Assembly (NCBI RefSeq): GCF_900094575.1
Contig: NZ_FMAE01000014.1
Coordinates: 1-53,932, forward strand
DNA from: Bradyrhizobium yuanmingense
Lineage (GTDB): Bacteria; Pseudomonadota; Alphaproteobacteria; Rhizobiales; Xanthobacteraceae
DNA length: 53,932 bases
Reading direction: 5' to 3'
Shown: positions 8,496-17,873 of the stretch, piece by piece
Layout: each line of letters opens with the position of its first letter
Position numbering within the stretch: position 1 is the stretch's first letter
The notes under the pieces: generated by a model
Told to the model about the DNA's origin: nothing
The model's database searches: none
What the model saw: only the letters and a program-made list of their open reading frames with translations
Program-made: the position numbers and the translations under genes

Positions 8496-9416
8496 TCATT
8501 TCTCCATCTCGCGCCCGGTCAACCGCAAAAACACGTCTTCGAGATTCGGGGGACGCTGCAGTACGCGAAGGTTCGCTTGCCCGCGCAGGTGCACGCGGAC
8601 TTGCTCCGGATATCGCGCGTAACAAAAAAGCGTCTCTCCACTCACTTCGATATGCCGCGCATAAGGCCGGATCAGCTCCCGGAGTTGATTGAGATCACCA
8701 CCATAGATCTCGATCACGTTGCACCCGATATGCTCGTCGATCAAGGCGTCTGGCTTGCCTTCGGCGATTTTGCATCCACTCTCAAGCACGCATAGCCGAT
8801 CGCACAGGCGTTCGGCCTCTTCCATGAAGTGAGTGGTCAATAGGATCGTCTTGCCACGCGCAAGCAGGGCCCGCAGACGTTCCCAAATCAGATGGCGTGC
8901 ATGCGGATCCAGCCCAGTGGTCGGCTCGTCCATCACGAGTAGATCTGGATCGTTAATCAGGGCACGCGCCAGCGTCAGCCGCCGCTTCATGCCACCGGAC
9001 AACTCGGAGACACGCACGTCCGCCTTGCTTTCAAGGCGCGCAAACTCAAGCAGGGCGGGCGCAACCGCCTCGATCCTGCGAGCGCTCATGCCGAAATAGC
9101 GGCCAAACACAAGCAGGTTCTCTCGAACTGTGAACTCGAGCTCAAGGTTGTCGAACTGCGGCACCACCCCGACGCGCACGCGCGCCGCACGAGCGCGGGA
9201 AGGCACAGGCTCATCGAGGACTGTAATTTTGCCTCCGTCGGGCGAAATCATGCCGAGGAGCATGCGCGCAATCGTACTCTTGCCAGCTCCATTCGGCCCA
9301 AGCAGTCCGAAGCACTCTCCGCGCGCAACCGAGAACGACAGGTCGTTGACGATAAGCTTGTCGCCAAATGACTTCTTTACATCGGCAAGGTCGATCGCCA
9401 CAGTGGACATATTCAT
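8496..9416 (-). CDS. nodI: NodI, Nod-factor ABC transporter ATP-binding protein
   Basis: NodI is the ATPase of the NodIJ lipochitooligosaccharide exporter. With the ATG at 9416 (MNMSTVAIDLADVKKSFG) the protein is 306 residues, the family length; the open frame continues upstream but there it overlaps nodU. Visible motifs are Walker A GPNGAGKST, the ABC signature LSGGMKRRL, Walker B LLVMDEPTTGLDP and the H-loop TTHFMEEAE. The start lies one base after the nodU stop (TAA-G-ATG), which suggests coupled translation. A second ATG two codons later is a possible alternative. Confidence 0.95.
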   Translation of the reverse strand: MNMSTVAIDLADVKKSFGDKLIVNDLSFSVARGECFGLLGPNGAGKSTIARMLLGMISPDGGKITVLDEPVPSRARAARVRVGVVPQFDNLELEFTVRENLLVFGRYFGMSARRIEAVAPALLEFARLESKADVRVSELSGGMKRRLTLARALINDPDLLVMDEPTTGLDPHARHLIWERLRALLARGKTILLTTHFMEEAERLCDRLCVLESGCKIAEGKPDALIDEHIGCNVIEIYGGDLNQLRELIRPYARHIEVSGETLFCYARYPEQVRVHLRGQANLRVLQRPPNLEDVFLRLTGREMEK

Positions 9417-9417
9417 C

Positions 9418-11127
9418 TTAGGCTGACAGAAGTCGTTCCGTGGACGATGGCTTCTTGGCGACCGTTTTGCTCCAGAGCATGCCCTCGCACCAAACATGGT
9501 CGACACGCCCCCATTGGCAAGCTGCCGCAGCGTCCGGAAAGAATCCTCGTCCGTGGAGGTTGGCGCTCGTGTTGCAGAGCAGCGGAATGCCCGTGAGTTG
9601 CTCAAATTCGACGAGAAGCGCAGCAATTTCGTGAGGAGAGTTGCGGGAAATTGTCTGCAGCCGCGCCGAGCCGTCAAGGTGGACCACCGCCGGGACCTTG
9701 TCGCGCCAATTCGCCCGAGTCTGGTGATCGAACAGCATGTAAGGATCTGGCGTGCCCGGGCTGAAGATCTCCGGCGCCCGATCCTCGAGACAGATCGGCG
9801 CCACTGGTCGGAAGTGCTCGCGACGTTTAATGTCGTTGAGATGATCCTTCATTGAAGGGCATGTTGGGGCTGCAAGAATGCTTCTACCCCCCAACGCCCG
9901 CGGCCCAAGTTCGGCGCACCCGGAAAGAAAGATGACGGGCTTATTGTCGGCAAGAATCGACGCAAGTTCACTCAGACTGCAAGGTGCGGCGTCCCAGTCC
10001 GGCGGCACCTCGCTCTCCTGGAGGGCAGGACCACTGTAAACTGACCATTGCAATGGCCCGAAGCCATCCTGCGCTGCCATGGCGCCGCACGCCGCGCCGA
10101 TTGCCGAGCCGCTGTCATTCGGAAACGGCGGCACCCAGACATCATCGAACAATCCTGTCGCGCGAAGCGCGCTGTTCCATTTGATATTGAGACCGCAACC
10201 TCCGGCGACACATAGATTTCGCGCTCCCGGAAGCGACGAATATCTTAGCAGGAGCAGCGCGATTTCCTTAACAAGAAGACGTTCCAGAAACACATGGAAC
10301 GAGGCGAGGACGTCCTCCGCTCGCTTGGTGGCCAGGCGCAATGCGCTTGCCTCGAAGAACGCGTGCATAGCTGCAAGAGACGATTCCGCATTGTTGATGT
10401 CTTCGCGGTAGCGTCGAGCCTGCTCCGTGTCGGCCGCCAAGCGTGTTTCATAAAGCTCCTGAAACACTTCCACGATGCTTTCATCGACGGAGCCAAGCGC
10501 GATGTAAGCCATCAGCTTGCCGGCGATGCCCAGATCCCAACTGGAGCGGTTCGGCTGCCGGTATGGCCCGAAGTGAAGGCCCGCGGCAGCATAGGCGTGG
10601 CCAATCATCGGAAACAGCGATCCAATGAACCGAGCCCCGCGCGGTTCGACATAGTAAAGACGTGGAAAGATACAGCCATCCCATACCAGACAGAACGAGG
10701 GCTTTCCCGCGGCTGCAAAGGGACTGGTGCTATATGCTGACGCGACATGGCCCGTGACATGCGGGTAGCTCTTATATGGAAACTCCTTGCCTCCGAGGAG
10801 GAGGCCAACGCCGTCGACCGGATCAAGGAGGCCCTCAGCATGACGCTCGACATATGGCGCGCCTTTTAGCGCGACCTGCACCGCTCCGCTTAGGAGCTGG
10901 AACTGCGATTCACTCTCCCCGTCCCAGCCGTCAATGACGAACTGATCGATATCCCGCGGCTCCAGGCCATGCTCCGCCAGGGCGCACACGACTGCATCGA
11001 GATTGTCGACGGACTGATAGCGTGGACTGTTGTCGCGCTTCTCTTGCTCAACACAAAAAAGAAGCCGACCGTCTTCGACGACAGCAATTGCTCCGTCATG
11101 TGTCAGCTTTATTCCGCAGATGCGCAT
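9418..11127 (-). CDS. nodU: NodU, Nod-factor 6-O-carbamoyltransferase
   Basis: NodU transfers a carbamoyl group from carbamoyl phosphate to O-6 of the non-reducing sugar of the Nod factor. The 569-residue protein has the N-terminal Kae1-like ATP/metal-binding half (KLTHDGAIAVVEDGRLLF; GHVASAYSTSPF; CVAGGCGLNIKWNS). The C-terminal carbamoyltransferase half has SGCAELGPRALGGRSILA and HFRPVAPICLED. All main family motifs are present, so it should be active. GGAGG precedes the ATG closely. The gene starts 13 bases after the nodS stop. With nolO truncated, this is probably the only Nod-factor carbamoyltransferase in the window. Confidence 0.96.
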   Translation of the reverse strand: MRICGIKLTHDGAIAVVEDGRLLFCVEQEKRDNSPRYQSVDNLDAVVCALAEHGLEPRDIDQFVIDGWDGESESQFQLLSGAVQVALKGAPYVERHAEGLLDPVDGVGLLLGGKEFPYKSYPHVTGHVASAYSTSPFAAAGKPSFCLVWDGCIFPRLYYVEPRGARFIGSLFPMIGHAYAAAGLHFGPYRQPNRSSWDLGIAGKLMAYIALGSVDESIVEVFQELYETRLAADTEQARRYREDINNAESSLAAMHAFFEASALRLATKRAEDVLASFHVFLERLLVKEIALLLLRYSSLPGARNLCVAGGCGLNIKWNSALRATGLFDDVWVPPFPNDSGSAIGAACGAMAAQDGFGPLQWSVYSGPALQESEVPPDWDAAPCSLSELASILADNKPVIFLSGCAELGPRALGGRSILAAPTCPSMKDHLNDIKRREHFRPVAPICLEDRAPEIFSPGTPDPYMLFDHQTRANWRDKVPAVVHLDGSARLQTISRNSPHEIAALLVEFEQLTGIPLLCNTSANLHGRGFFPDAAAACQWGRVDHVWCEGMLWSKTVAKKPSSTERLLSA

Positions 11128-11140
11128 ACGTCCTCCTGGC

Positions 11141-11770
11141 CTATTGACCGACGTTCGATTGTTCTGACGAGGCGCCCGGCTTCCGAAACCGGACGATCAA
11201 GCAGTCTTCGTTTGCCGATCCGGTGCAGCAGTGCCGACGCTCGACCTCCGGTAGGCTCTCGCTAAAGAGAGCGATCACAGTTTCGGCACCAGCAGCATGC
11301 CCCCAGCGTTGACATAGTTCATCACGCGCAGACCCGAAAATCAGAGTGCCACCTGGCGCAAGCATACTCACCAGGTTGCGGATAGCCGCATGCATTTCGC
11401 TCACGTCTTTGAGGTAGTAAAGAACCTCGGCCACGACAATCAAATCGAACTGCTCAGTGGTCGAGAACCGCTGAATGTCGCAGGTCACCCAAGTAATATG
11501 TGACCACTTACTGGTTCGCAGTCGCGCTCGCTCGATTGCCTGCGGCATGACATCCACCACGGTAAGTCGCTCGCATAGCGGCGCCAGCATGTCCGTGAAT
11601 GCACCGGCTGCACATCCTACTTCGAGGGCAGACGCAGCATCTCCGTTGCCAAACGACATCCGGAGCATTTGCGCGTATCGCTCCTGCTCGAACGAACTAC
11701 TGTCAAGGCGCCATGGGTCGTCGACAGCTAACTCTCGCTCTAATAGCTGATGGTTCGCGTCCAGATTCAT
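11141..11770 (-). CDS. nodS: NodS, Nod-factor N-methyltransferase
   Basis: NodS is a SAM-dependent methyltransferase that N-methylates the deacetylated terminal glucosamine of the chitooligosaccharide after NodB has acted. The 209-residue protein is the usual length. It has the SAM-binding glycine-rich motif EVGCAAGAFTDML and an acidic loop (TVVDVMPQAIERAR), followed by FDLIVVAEVLYYL (motif II region). It sits between nodC and nodU on the same strand, with an 11-base gap to nodC. Confidence 0.95.
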   Translation of the reverse strand: MNLDANHQLLERELAVDDPWRLDSSSFEQERYAQMLRMSFGNGDAASALEVGCAAGAFTDMLAPLCERLTVVDVMPQAIERARLRTSKWSHITWVTCDIQRFSTTEQFDLIVVAEVLYYLKDVSEMHAAIRNLVSMLAPGGTLIFGSARDELCQRWGHAAGAETVIALFSESLPEVERRHCCTGSANEDCLIVRFRKPGASSEQSNVGQ

Positions 11771-11781
11771 GAGACGACCAC

Positions 11782-13158
11782 TTATTTGTAGGCAGTCGAG
11801 CGTTCGCGACCGGAAACACTCTCCATGGCCGCCAGGCTCGATGGACGGTGCGATACCCCCGCTTTATGAATGGCAGTAGGCCCCACCCCTACACTAACCG
11901 CACCTCGTCCGGCATTGTGGCGCAGGATCACACGCTGTTTCTCCTCTTCCGCCGGCACATTGGTAACTTTTCGCGATAGCCAATCGCTATTGCTCAATGT
12001 ACAAAGCGCATAGGCCTTCAATGGTAGTAATAGAAAGATATTGATCGGTGTATGGAGCGAGAAGCCGATAAACCGCAAATCGCGAGCACGAATTGCTGCC
12101 ACACTGCACCGGACCATAGTCATTGCAGCAATCGTCAGTCCCGTCCACCAGGGTATAGAGCCGCCAATCACGAGCTGTGCAAGCGCAGCAAGTGTTGAAA
12201 CGGCAAGGAGAAATGGGCCGAGATTTTGCCCGATAACATCTAGGGTCAAATAACCATCGAGCTCTGGCAGCAGGCGCAATGCAAGAAACGTATCTCGAAA
12301 GGTACTGCGCGCCCAACGGAGCTGCTGACGCAGATATGGCCCAAGACTGTGCGGGACGACGGTGGCTGCTATCGCGTCTGGGACGTATTCGGTTCGAAAC
12401 CCCGCCTTGAGCATGAGTATCGTTAGATGGCGGTCCTCGCCGAAATCACTCGGCTTCCCACGAAAGAATTGCGCTTCGTATTGATCAAGAAGCAAGGTGA
12501 GTGCGGAACGCCGATACATTGCACATGGGCCGCAGCAACACATGACGGCACCGAAGCGCGCCTGTGCCGCGCGCTCTTCGTTGCACGCGAGCCAATATTC
12601 CATATCGATCAGCCTGGTCAGCCAGGTCTGGTCGCGATTACTTGCTATGAGTTGACCCATCGCCGCACCGATTTCCGGGTCATGCATCTTCAATACAAGC
12701 TTCGTGACGACGTCGGCAGCAAGAATCGTGTCGGAATCGACGTTGAGAACCAGATCCCCGGATGAGCTGCGTATTGCAGCGATCTGCGCCTTGCGCTTTC
12801 CGACGTTGTTGGCCAACAAGATGATATTGAATCTCGGATCGTTGGCATATATCTGGTGTACAGGCGCGACTACGTCGCGGTTTGCAGACCCGTCATCGAC
12901 CACATAGACCTGCATCTTTCCGGTGTAGTCTTGACTGGCAATCGACTCCAGACATTCGGCAAGCGTGTTTGGATTCTCGTTGAAGCACGGCACGATGACG
13001 TCCACAGTGGGAAGGACCACCTCGGCTTGTCCGAGGCTGTCCTGTAGCGGTGAGTTGATCGTCGGCTGGGCATAAAGCGCTTGCACACTCTTATAGATAG
13101 TCGAGAGTAGCGCATAACTCGAAACAGCGGCAGCACTGGTTATCGCGAGCAGGTCCAT
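11782..13158 (-). CDS. nodC: NodC, chitooligosaccharide synthase
   Basis: NodC is a membrane-bound family 2 glycosyltransferase that polymerises UDP-N-acetylglucosamine into the chitin backbone of the Nod factor. The 458 residues begin with a hydrophobic segment (MDLLAITSAAAVSSYALLS). The GT2 domain follows with VVDDGS, NVDSDT (the DxD), the acceptor-base region FGEDRHLT and the processive-enzyme motif QQLRWAR. Several C-terminal membrane segments end the enzyme. All catalytic motifs are present. The last 50 or so residues are hydrophilic and variable. It follows nodB by 17 bases. Confidence 0.96.
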   Translation of the reverse strand: MDLLAITSAAAVSSYALLSTIYKSVQALYAQPTINSPLQDSLGQAEVVLPTVDVIVPCFNENPNTLAECLESIASQDYTGKMQVYVVDDGSANRDVVAPVHQIYANDPRFNIILLANNVGKRKAQIAAIRSSSGDLVLNVDSDTILAADVVTKLVLKMHDPEIGAAMGQLIASNRDQTWLTRLIDMEYWLACNEERAAQARFGAVMCCCGPCAMYRRSALTLLLDQYEAQFFRGKPSDFGEDRHLTILMLKAGFRTEYVPDAIAATVVPHSLGPYLRQQLRWARSTFRDTFLALRLLPELDGYLTLDVIGQNLGPFLLAVSTLAALAQLVIGGSIPWWTGLTIAAMTMVRCSVAAIRARDLRFIGFSLHTPINIFLLLPLKAYALCTLSNSDWLSRKVTNVPAEEEKQRVILRHNAGRGAVSVGVGPTAIHKAGVSHRPSSLAAMESVSGRERSTAYK

Positions 13159-13175
13159 AGGGTGTCAGTTCTTGT

Positions 13176-13835
13176 TTAGTGAAGTTGAGGGAGTGGACGG
13201 ATTACAAACCCGCGCCGTTGTAGTGCCGGAATCAGAGATGCCAGCGCCTTCGTGGTCTGATCGCGCAGCGTTGTATCGGTGCACAGTCTATCCTCATCGG
13301 GTGGATACCCGTCGTGCAGGAGCACAATTGCGCCCGGGCGAACGTTCGCCAGCACCGAATTCACAATTGTATCAACCCCAGGGCGGGACCAATCTCTCGG
13401 GTCGACCGACCAGTGCAGAGCCGTGAGACCAGCGCTCGCAGTCATTGCGAGCACCTGTTGCGTCCATATGCCGTAAGGCGCTCGCATATGCCTGGGCGAG
13501 GCCTTCGGGCACGCCAGACGGATCGCCTCGCTCGCGGTCAGCACTTCATCCTGTAGCTCCGCAGGTCCGCATCTGGATAGATCAGGATGGGTCATCGTAT
13601 GGTTCGCAACCTCATGCCCTTCCGCAATCACTCGTCGGATGAGGTCAGGATGCTCGATCGCGTACGTGCCGATGACGAAGAATGTCGCCGGAACCCGATG
13701 TTGCGCCAGCACATCGAGCACCTCTGGCGTACAAAACGGGTTCGGCCCGTCGTCAAAGGTCAAATAGACAGCTCGACTTCCGCTCACGTCAGCGTAGTCG
13801 CAGCGGACAGTGGATGGGGTGGAACGCTCTGTCAC
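13176..13835 (-). CDS. nodB: NodB, chitooligosaccharide deacetylase
   Basis: NodB removes the N-acetyl group from the non-reducing end of the chitin oligomer so that NodA can acylate it. It is a family 4 carbohydrate esterase: YLTFDDGPN with the catalytic and metal-binding aspartates, HEVANHTMTHPDLS with the metal-binding histidines, RAPYG, and LLHDG near the end. A GTG start at 13835 gives 219 residues, the family length, and overlaps the nodA stop by four bases (GTGA), a classical coupling arrangement. The longer open frame upstream is nodA-antiframe sequence and is not used. Confidence 0.95.
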   Translation of the reverse strand: MTERSTPSTVRCDYADVSGSRAVYLTFDDGPNPFCTPEVLDVLAQHRVPATFFVIGTYAIEHPDLIRRVIAEGHEVANHTMTHPDLSRCGPAELQDEVLTASEAIRLACPKASPRHMRAPYGIWTQQVLAMTASAGLTALHWSVDPRDWSRPGVDTIVNSVLANVRPGAIVLLHDGYPPDEDRLCTDTTLRDQTTKALASLIPALQRRGFVIRPLPQLH

Positions 13836-14464
13836 AACTCTGGCCCGTTCCGATCGATGAAAGTCCCGGCCGGCCATTCGCTTATCGAGCGTCCCAGCGG
13901 AAACACCACCACGATCACATCCTCGATGCGGGTCGGCGATAAATTGGGATAGACATCCGGCTGCGTGGAGCGGACGCGAATGCCATGCATCAGGGTGGCG
14001 AGCCCCTGCCTTTCGACCAGTCGCGTCATATGTTTCTCAAGCGCCGACCGAACCGTGCCAAAGCTGAATGGAACGCCAAGCTCCTGCAGTACGGGATACA
14101 TCACGCGCATTGCGTGGCTTATTCCGAGCCCTTCGAGGTCCGGACGCACCGCATACAACCCCAGTTCTGCTACGAGGAGATCGACTTCACTAACTTTGAT
14201 GAAGCGACGTAGTAGCCCGAGGTGGGCCGCTACCCCGCGCGCGTCGTAACCAATTGCACGGAGCTCCGGTCTTGCGCCGGCCCAACTTCGGCTTCCCTCA
14301 AAAGGCTGCGCATTGAACGCGCCCGTCGGTCCATAACTCTTGCGGAAAAACTCCGCGAGCTCGGCATGATCGGCGAGCCGCAGCTCGTTCTCCCAACGAA
14401 GGCTCCACTGCACTTGAGCGCGCGTAGAAGAACGTTCCGCAGCCGGGGACACGGCAATGTTCAT
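13832..14464 (-). CDS. nodA: NodA, Nod-factor N-acyltransferase
   Basis: NodA attaches the fatty acyl chain to the free amino group made by NodB, completing the lipochitooligosaccharide core. The 210-residue protein begins MNIAVSPAAERSSTRAQVQW and contains the family blocks LRWENELRLADHAELAEFF, AELGLYAVRPDLEGLGISH (an acyltransferase-like fold) and FSFGTVRSALEKH. It has a complete length and no frameshift. It is the first clearly recognisable gene after the nod box, separated from it by about 770 bases that hold a nodY/nodK-like frame. Confidence 0.96.
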   Translation of the reverse strand: MNIAVSPAAERSSTRAQVQWSLRWENELRLADHAELAEFFRKSYGPTGAFNAQPFEGSRSWAGARPELRAIGYDARGVAAHLGLLRRFIKVSEVDLLVAELGLYAVRPDLEGLGISHAMRVMYPVLQELGVPFSFGTVRSALEKHMTRLVERQGLATLMHGIRVRSTQPDVYPNLSPTRIEDVIVVVFPLGRSISEWPAGTFIDRNGPEL

Positions 14465-14536
14465 GGCAAGCTTCCTTGCGCCAATGGAATTAAGAGCGAG
14501 ACGTTCACGTGAACTCGTTAGTCGCCGAACCGCCGA

Positions 14537-15184
14537 TCAATACCGAGATGCGCGGACTTGCTGTGTCGGGGCTCGGCACCGCTCGCCTGCACAGCGCCGC
14601 TGGCGCCATGCTCGCGAGGCAGCGAGCGCTCGGTTCGCGCTCCTCATCCGGCCAATGCCTTGCGCGCCATATATCGGAAGATGCCCACGATGCGATTCGA
14701 CTAGCCAGAACCTGTCTGCACCAAAGAGCTTTTGCGCCTCCTGTCGCATCGATGTCCGTCGCTTTGATCTCTGAGGGCAGGCCATCGACGCGCGGCCCTC
14801 ATGGACGGCGCTTCGGATCGGCATCAAGTCAAACTGGCTTTCATACATCTTCGACACGCCCCAAATGCACTGGACAGGCGAGCCATTTGGAAAGGCGCCT
14901 GGAATTCTTGGCATCCGCAATCTGCGCCTGCCGCTATTCCCTGACACTAGAATGATGCTGAATGCGCTCTCAAGTGTACGCGGGTAAACCTCGAATATGG
15001 AAACGGATGGCATCCCCATACCAAGGTTTATCGGACCTCGCTTGCCGACCAAACGAGCGCACTTCGCACGGAGACGCAACACGGCTCGCATGCCGCGCCT
15101 GTAGACGCCCATGAAACGGACTCGGCGGCGCGCTCGCACGTCCAGGAGCTTTCCTCTGAGCTCACCTGAACGACCATAAACCAT
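14537..15184 (-). CDS. NodY/NodK-position ORF, hypothetical
   Basis: Between the nod box and nodA, Bradyrhizobium strains carry nodY or nodK, a small gene of unknown and dispensable function. An open frame on the nod operon strand fills this place. From the ATG at 15184 it would encode 215 basic residues, with blocks VYGRSGELRGKLLDVRARRR and INLGMGMPSVSIFEVYPRTL that look coding. The part after about residue 125 looks less protein-like, so a frameshift may have extended it past its natural stop (known NodY is nearer 140 residues, from memory). No strong ribosome binding site was seen. I assign it by position and do not claim a function. Confidence 0.5.
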   Translation of the reverse strand: MVYGRSGELRGKLLDVRARRRVRFMGVYRRGMRAVLRLRAKCARLVGKRGPINLGMGMPSVSIFEVYPRTLESAFSIILVSGNSGRRRLRMPRIPGAFPNGSPVQCIWGVSKMYESQFDLMPIRSAVHEGRASMACPQRSKRRTSMRQEAQKLFGADRFWLVESHRGHLPIYGAQGIGRMRSANRALAASRAWRQRRCAGERCRAPTQQVRASRY

Positions 15185-15237
15185 TGTGGTGTGCCTGGTT
15201 ACTTTTTCAAACTTCAGTTTGCTATCCAACATCCCGC

Positions 15238-15286
15238 AATTTGGTAAAATCGATTGTTTCGATAGAACACATCCACACGATGGATA
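15238..15286 (-). promoter_or_regulatory. nod box driving the nod operon
   Basis: The minus strand contains TATCCA, then GGATG, then ATCGAAACAATCGATTTTAC, matching the 49-base nod box (YATCCA...RGATG...ATCNAAACAATCRATTTTACCAAT) almost completely. NodD binds it as a tetramer and activates with flavonoids. It is oriented towards nodA. Its upstream end lies only 10 bases before the nodD1 ATG, so it also sits in the nodD1 promoter or leader, which fits NodD autoregulation. Confidence 0.95.
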
Positions 15287-15296
15287 GACTCACAAC

Positions 15297-16241
15297 ATGC
15301 GGTTCAAGGGACTCGATCTAAATCTTCTCGTTGCGCTCGATGCCGTGATGACGGAGCGCAATCTCACAGCGGCGGCTCGCAAAATTAACCTCAGCCAGCC
15401 CGCTATGAGCGCTGCGATCGCACGGCTGCGCACCTATTTCCGCGATGAACTATTTACTATGAGAGGTCGAGAGCTTGTCCCGACACCTGGCGCGGAGGCG
15501 CTTGCAGGTCCGGTTCGCGAGGCCCTGCTGCACATCCAACTCTCAATCATATCACGCGACGCGTTCGACCCGACTCAGTCTAGTCGGCGCTTCAGGGTCA
15601 TTCTTTCAGATTTCATGACGATCGTTTTCTTCCGCAGAATTGTGGACCGCATGGCACAAGAAGCTCCCGCCGTGCGGTTCGAATTGCTGCCATTTTCCGA
15701 TGAACCCGATGAGCTGCTCCGTCGGGGCGAAGTCGACTTTCTCATTCTGCCGGAACTGTTCATGTCGAGTGCGCACCCTAAGGCGACGCTGTTCGACGAG
15801 ACCCTCGTGTGCGTGGGATGCCGCGCGAACAAACAGCTATCCCGACAGCTTACGTTCGAGAAATACAGCTCGATGGGGCACGTTACTGCCAAGTTCGGAC
15901 GGGCACTGAGACCGAACCTGGAAGAATGGTTTCTGCTTGAGCACGGTCTGAGGAGACGAATTGAGGTGGTCGTGCAGGGCTTTAGCCTGATTCCGCCCAT
16001 ATTGTTAGACACGAGCCGTATCGGCACGATGCCCTTACGACTGGCCAGACACTTTGAAAAGCGGATGCCACTGCGGATCATCGAACCGCCTCTCCCCCTA
16101 CCCATATTCACAGAGGCCGTGCAGTGGCCCTCGTTCCACAATACCGATCCCGCGAGCATCTGGATGCGGCGGATATTGCTCGAGGAGGCATCCAACATGG
16201 CATCTAGTGAGCAAAAGCCTCCAACTCGCAGGCGCTGTTAG
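15297..16241 (+). CDS. nodD1: NodD1, LysR-type nodulation regulator
   Basis: NodD1 is the LysR-family activator that senses plant flavonoids and drives nod-box promoters. The 314 residues start MRFKGLDLNLLVALDAVMTE. The winged helix-turn-helix follows (LTAAARKINLSQPAMSAAIA), then the inducer-binding domain. It is divergent from the nod operon and shares the nod box region with it. It is closely related to the NodD2 protein downstream; the two share the first 20 residues almost exactly. I call it D1 because it is next to the nod box and divergent, as in Bradyrhizobium. Confidence 0.94.
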   Translation: MRFKGLDLNLLVALDAVMTERNLTAAARKINLSQPAMSAAIARLRTYFRDELFTMRGRELVPTPGAEALAGPVREALLHIQLSIISRDAFDPTQSSRRFRVILSDFMTIVFFRRIVDRMAQEAPAVRFELLPFSDEPDELLRRGEVDFLILPELFMSSAHPKATLFDETLVCVGCRANKQLSRQLTFEKYSSMGHVTAKFGRALRPNLEEWFLLEHGLRRRIEVVVQGFSLIPPILLDTSRIGTMPLRLARHFEKRMPLRIIEPPLPLPIFTEAVQWPSFHNTDPASIWMRRILLEEASNMASSEQKPPTRRRC

Positions 16242-16504
16242 GCTTACCGCAAGCTGCGACTCCGAATATCCCAAGCACGCTACAGGCCCTTCGACGTGCT
16301 CGGTCCCTTCCTCGCTTCCGCGTCTCCTGGCGAGACACTGCCACGACCTCACAATGCAGCGATCCGTTTGCGAAGACTTTTCTAAGCGTGGTGACTTCCC
16401 AGGTGTTGTTTGATGGGCTCGCGCCGCGTTCAGGGCTCCCCCTGGCACTGTCGCGGATAGAACACACCTCCATTACAAATGTTTAGCTTGGCCAATAAAA
16501 TGGC
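16242..16504. other. nodD1-nodD2 intergenic, 5' part
   Basis: No supported gene. The open frames here run antisense to nodD1 or are short. The nodD2 promoter element lies just after this stretch at 16505-16535, and a further 345 bases without a gene separate that element from nodD2. Confidence 0.45.
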
Positions 16505-16535
16505 TTGAATCGCACATTGCGTCAGGTTGTAGGTT
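16505..16535 (+). promoter_or_regulatory. NolA-type (MerR-like) promoter upstream of nodD2
   Basis: TTGAAT and TAGGTT are separated by exactly 19 bases (CGCACATTGCGTCAGGTTG). A 19-base spacer is the hallmark of MerR-family activated promoters, which normal sigma-70 polymerase uses poorly unless the regulator distorts the DNA. The inner sequence is shared with the elements at 18718, 19640 and 27983. NolA is reported to activate nodD2 in Bradyrhizobium, which this site would explain. The distance to the nodD2 ATG is about 345 bases. Confidence 0.7.
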
Positions 16536-16880
16536 GACCGTCGCGACTAGCGCTGCACGACGCAGCCGTCGACGGAGCGCTTTGGGGACCTCACGGCGCT
16601 CACGGACGCTGGGATGATCTGCCATCAGCGAGCTGAACGGACCAGCTACGTGGTCGGCCGAAACCGGCGAGACGGATCAGCTTGGAGGTTCCTGAAGCTT
16701 TCCCGCCACGGCCGATCGGCTTACCGCTTGCCGTCCATTCTTGTGGTCATTTCGCGAGCTTCTTGTCGTGATGGCAGGGTTGAGCCGATGTCCATTCGGG
16801 CGAGCCAGGACGATTGCTCCAGACGCAGCCGCCACCGCACGCTTTTTCGCAGCAAGGACGTTTGCGCCGGATAAGAAGAG

Positions 16881-17873
16881 ATGCGTTTCAAAGGTCTGGA
16901 TCTAAATCTTCTCGTTGCGCTGGATGCTCTGATAACTGAGCGCAATCTCACCTCAGCGGCGCGTAGCATCAATCTCAGTCAGCCGGCCATGAGCGCAGCC
17001 GTTGCCCGGTTGCGCACATATTTTGGCGATGAACTGTTTGGGATGAGGGGGCGCGAACTTGTCTTGACCTCGCGCGCGGAAGGGCTCGCAGCTCCTGTAC
17101 GCCAGGCTCTGATGCACATTGAACTCTCAATTATGGCGCGAGATGTCTTCGATCCAGCTCGATCGAGCCGGCGGTTCAGGATCGCCCTTTCTGATTTCAT
17201 AACAGTTGTATTCTTAAAAAATGTCGTGGAGCGCGTCACACGAGAAGCCCCCACCGTCAGCTTCGAACTGGCGGCGCCGACCGCTGAGCACGAGGAGCTC
17301 CTCCGCCGCGGCGAAGTCGATTTTGTTATCCTGCCAGATTCTCTCATGTCCAGCGCGCACCCCAGGGCGGCCCTATTTGAGGAGAGACTCGTCTGCGTAG
17401 GCTGCTGCACGAACAGGGAATTACAACGCGGGCTTACATTCGATCGATATGTGTCGATGGGTCACGTTGCAGTTAAGCACGGAGGCGCGCCCCACGCGCC
17501 AGTTGAGCAATCATTTTTAATCGATCTCGGTCCTACTCGGCGCATCGACATTCTCGTGCAGAGCTTCAGCATGATCCCGCCCCTCCTTGTTGGGACGAAC
17601 CGCATAGGCACGATGCCATTAGGGCTCGTGAGGCATTTCCAAAAGACGATGCCTCTTCAGATTGTCGAGCTTCCGGATCCATTCCCCGCCTTCACTGAAG
17701 CGGTCCAATGGCCCGCACTTCACAACAATGACCCGGAAAGCCTGTGGATACGGGAGATATTGTTCGAGGAGGCCACGCGCATGGCAACTGCACAAGAGCC
17801 CCCCGTCACCAGCACTCCGGAAGGAGCGGGCAGTGCCGGAAAATTCGCACAATCCGTCTCGCCGTTGCCGTAA
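16881..17873 (+). CDS. nodD2: NodD2, LysR-type nodulation regulator
   Basis: A second NodD protein of 330 residues, starting MRFKGLDLNLLVALDALITE, with helix-turn-helix LTSAARSINLSQPAMSAAVA and a full inducer-binding domain. In Bradyrhizobium NodD2 acts as a repressor of nod genes, and its expression is raised by NolA at high cell density. Here it lies downstream of nodD1 in the same direction, with its own upstream MerR-type promoter at 16505. The C-terminal tail (after about residue 300) differs most from NodD1. It is intact. Confidence 0.93.
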   Translation: MRFKGLDLNLLVALDALITERNLTSAARSINLSQPAMSAAVARLRTYFGDELFGMRGRELVLTSRAEGLAAPVRQALMHIELSIMARDVFDPARSSRRFRIALSDFITVVFLKNVVERVTREAPTVSFELAAPTAEHEELLRRGEVDFVILPDSLMSSAHPRAALFEERLVCVGCCTNRELQRGLTFDRYVSMGHVAVKHGGAPHAPVEQSFLIDLGPTRRIDILVQSFSMIPPLLVGTNRIGTMPLGLVRHFQKTMPLQIVELPDPFPAFTEAVQWPALHNNDPESLWIREILFEEATRMATAQEPPVTSTPEGAGSAGKFAQSVSPLP

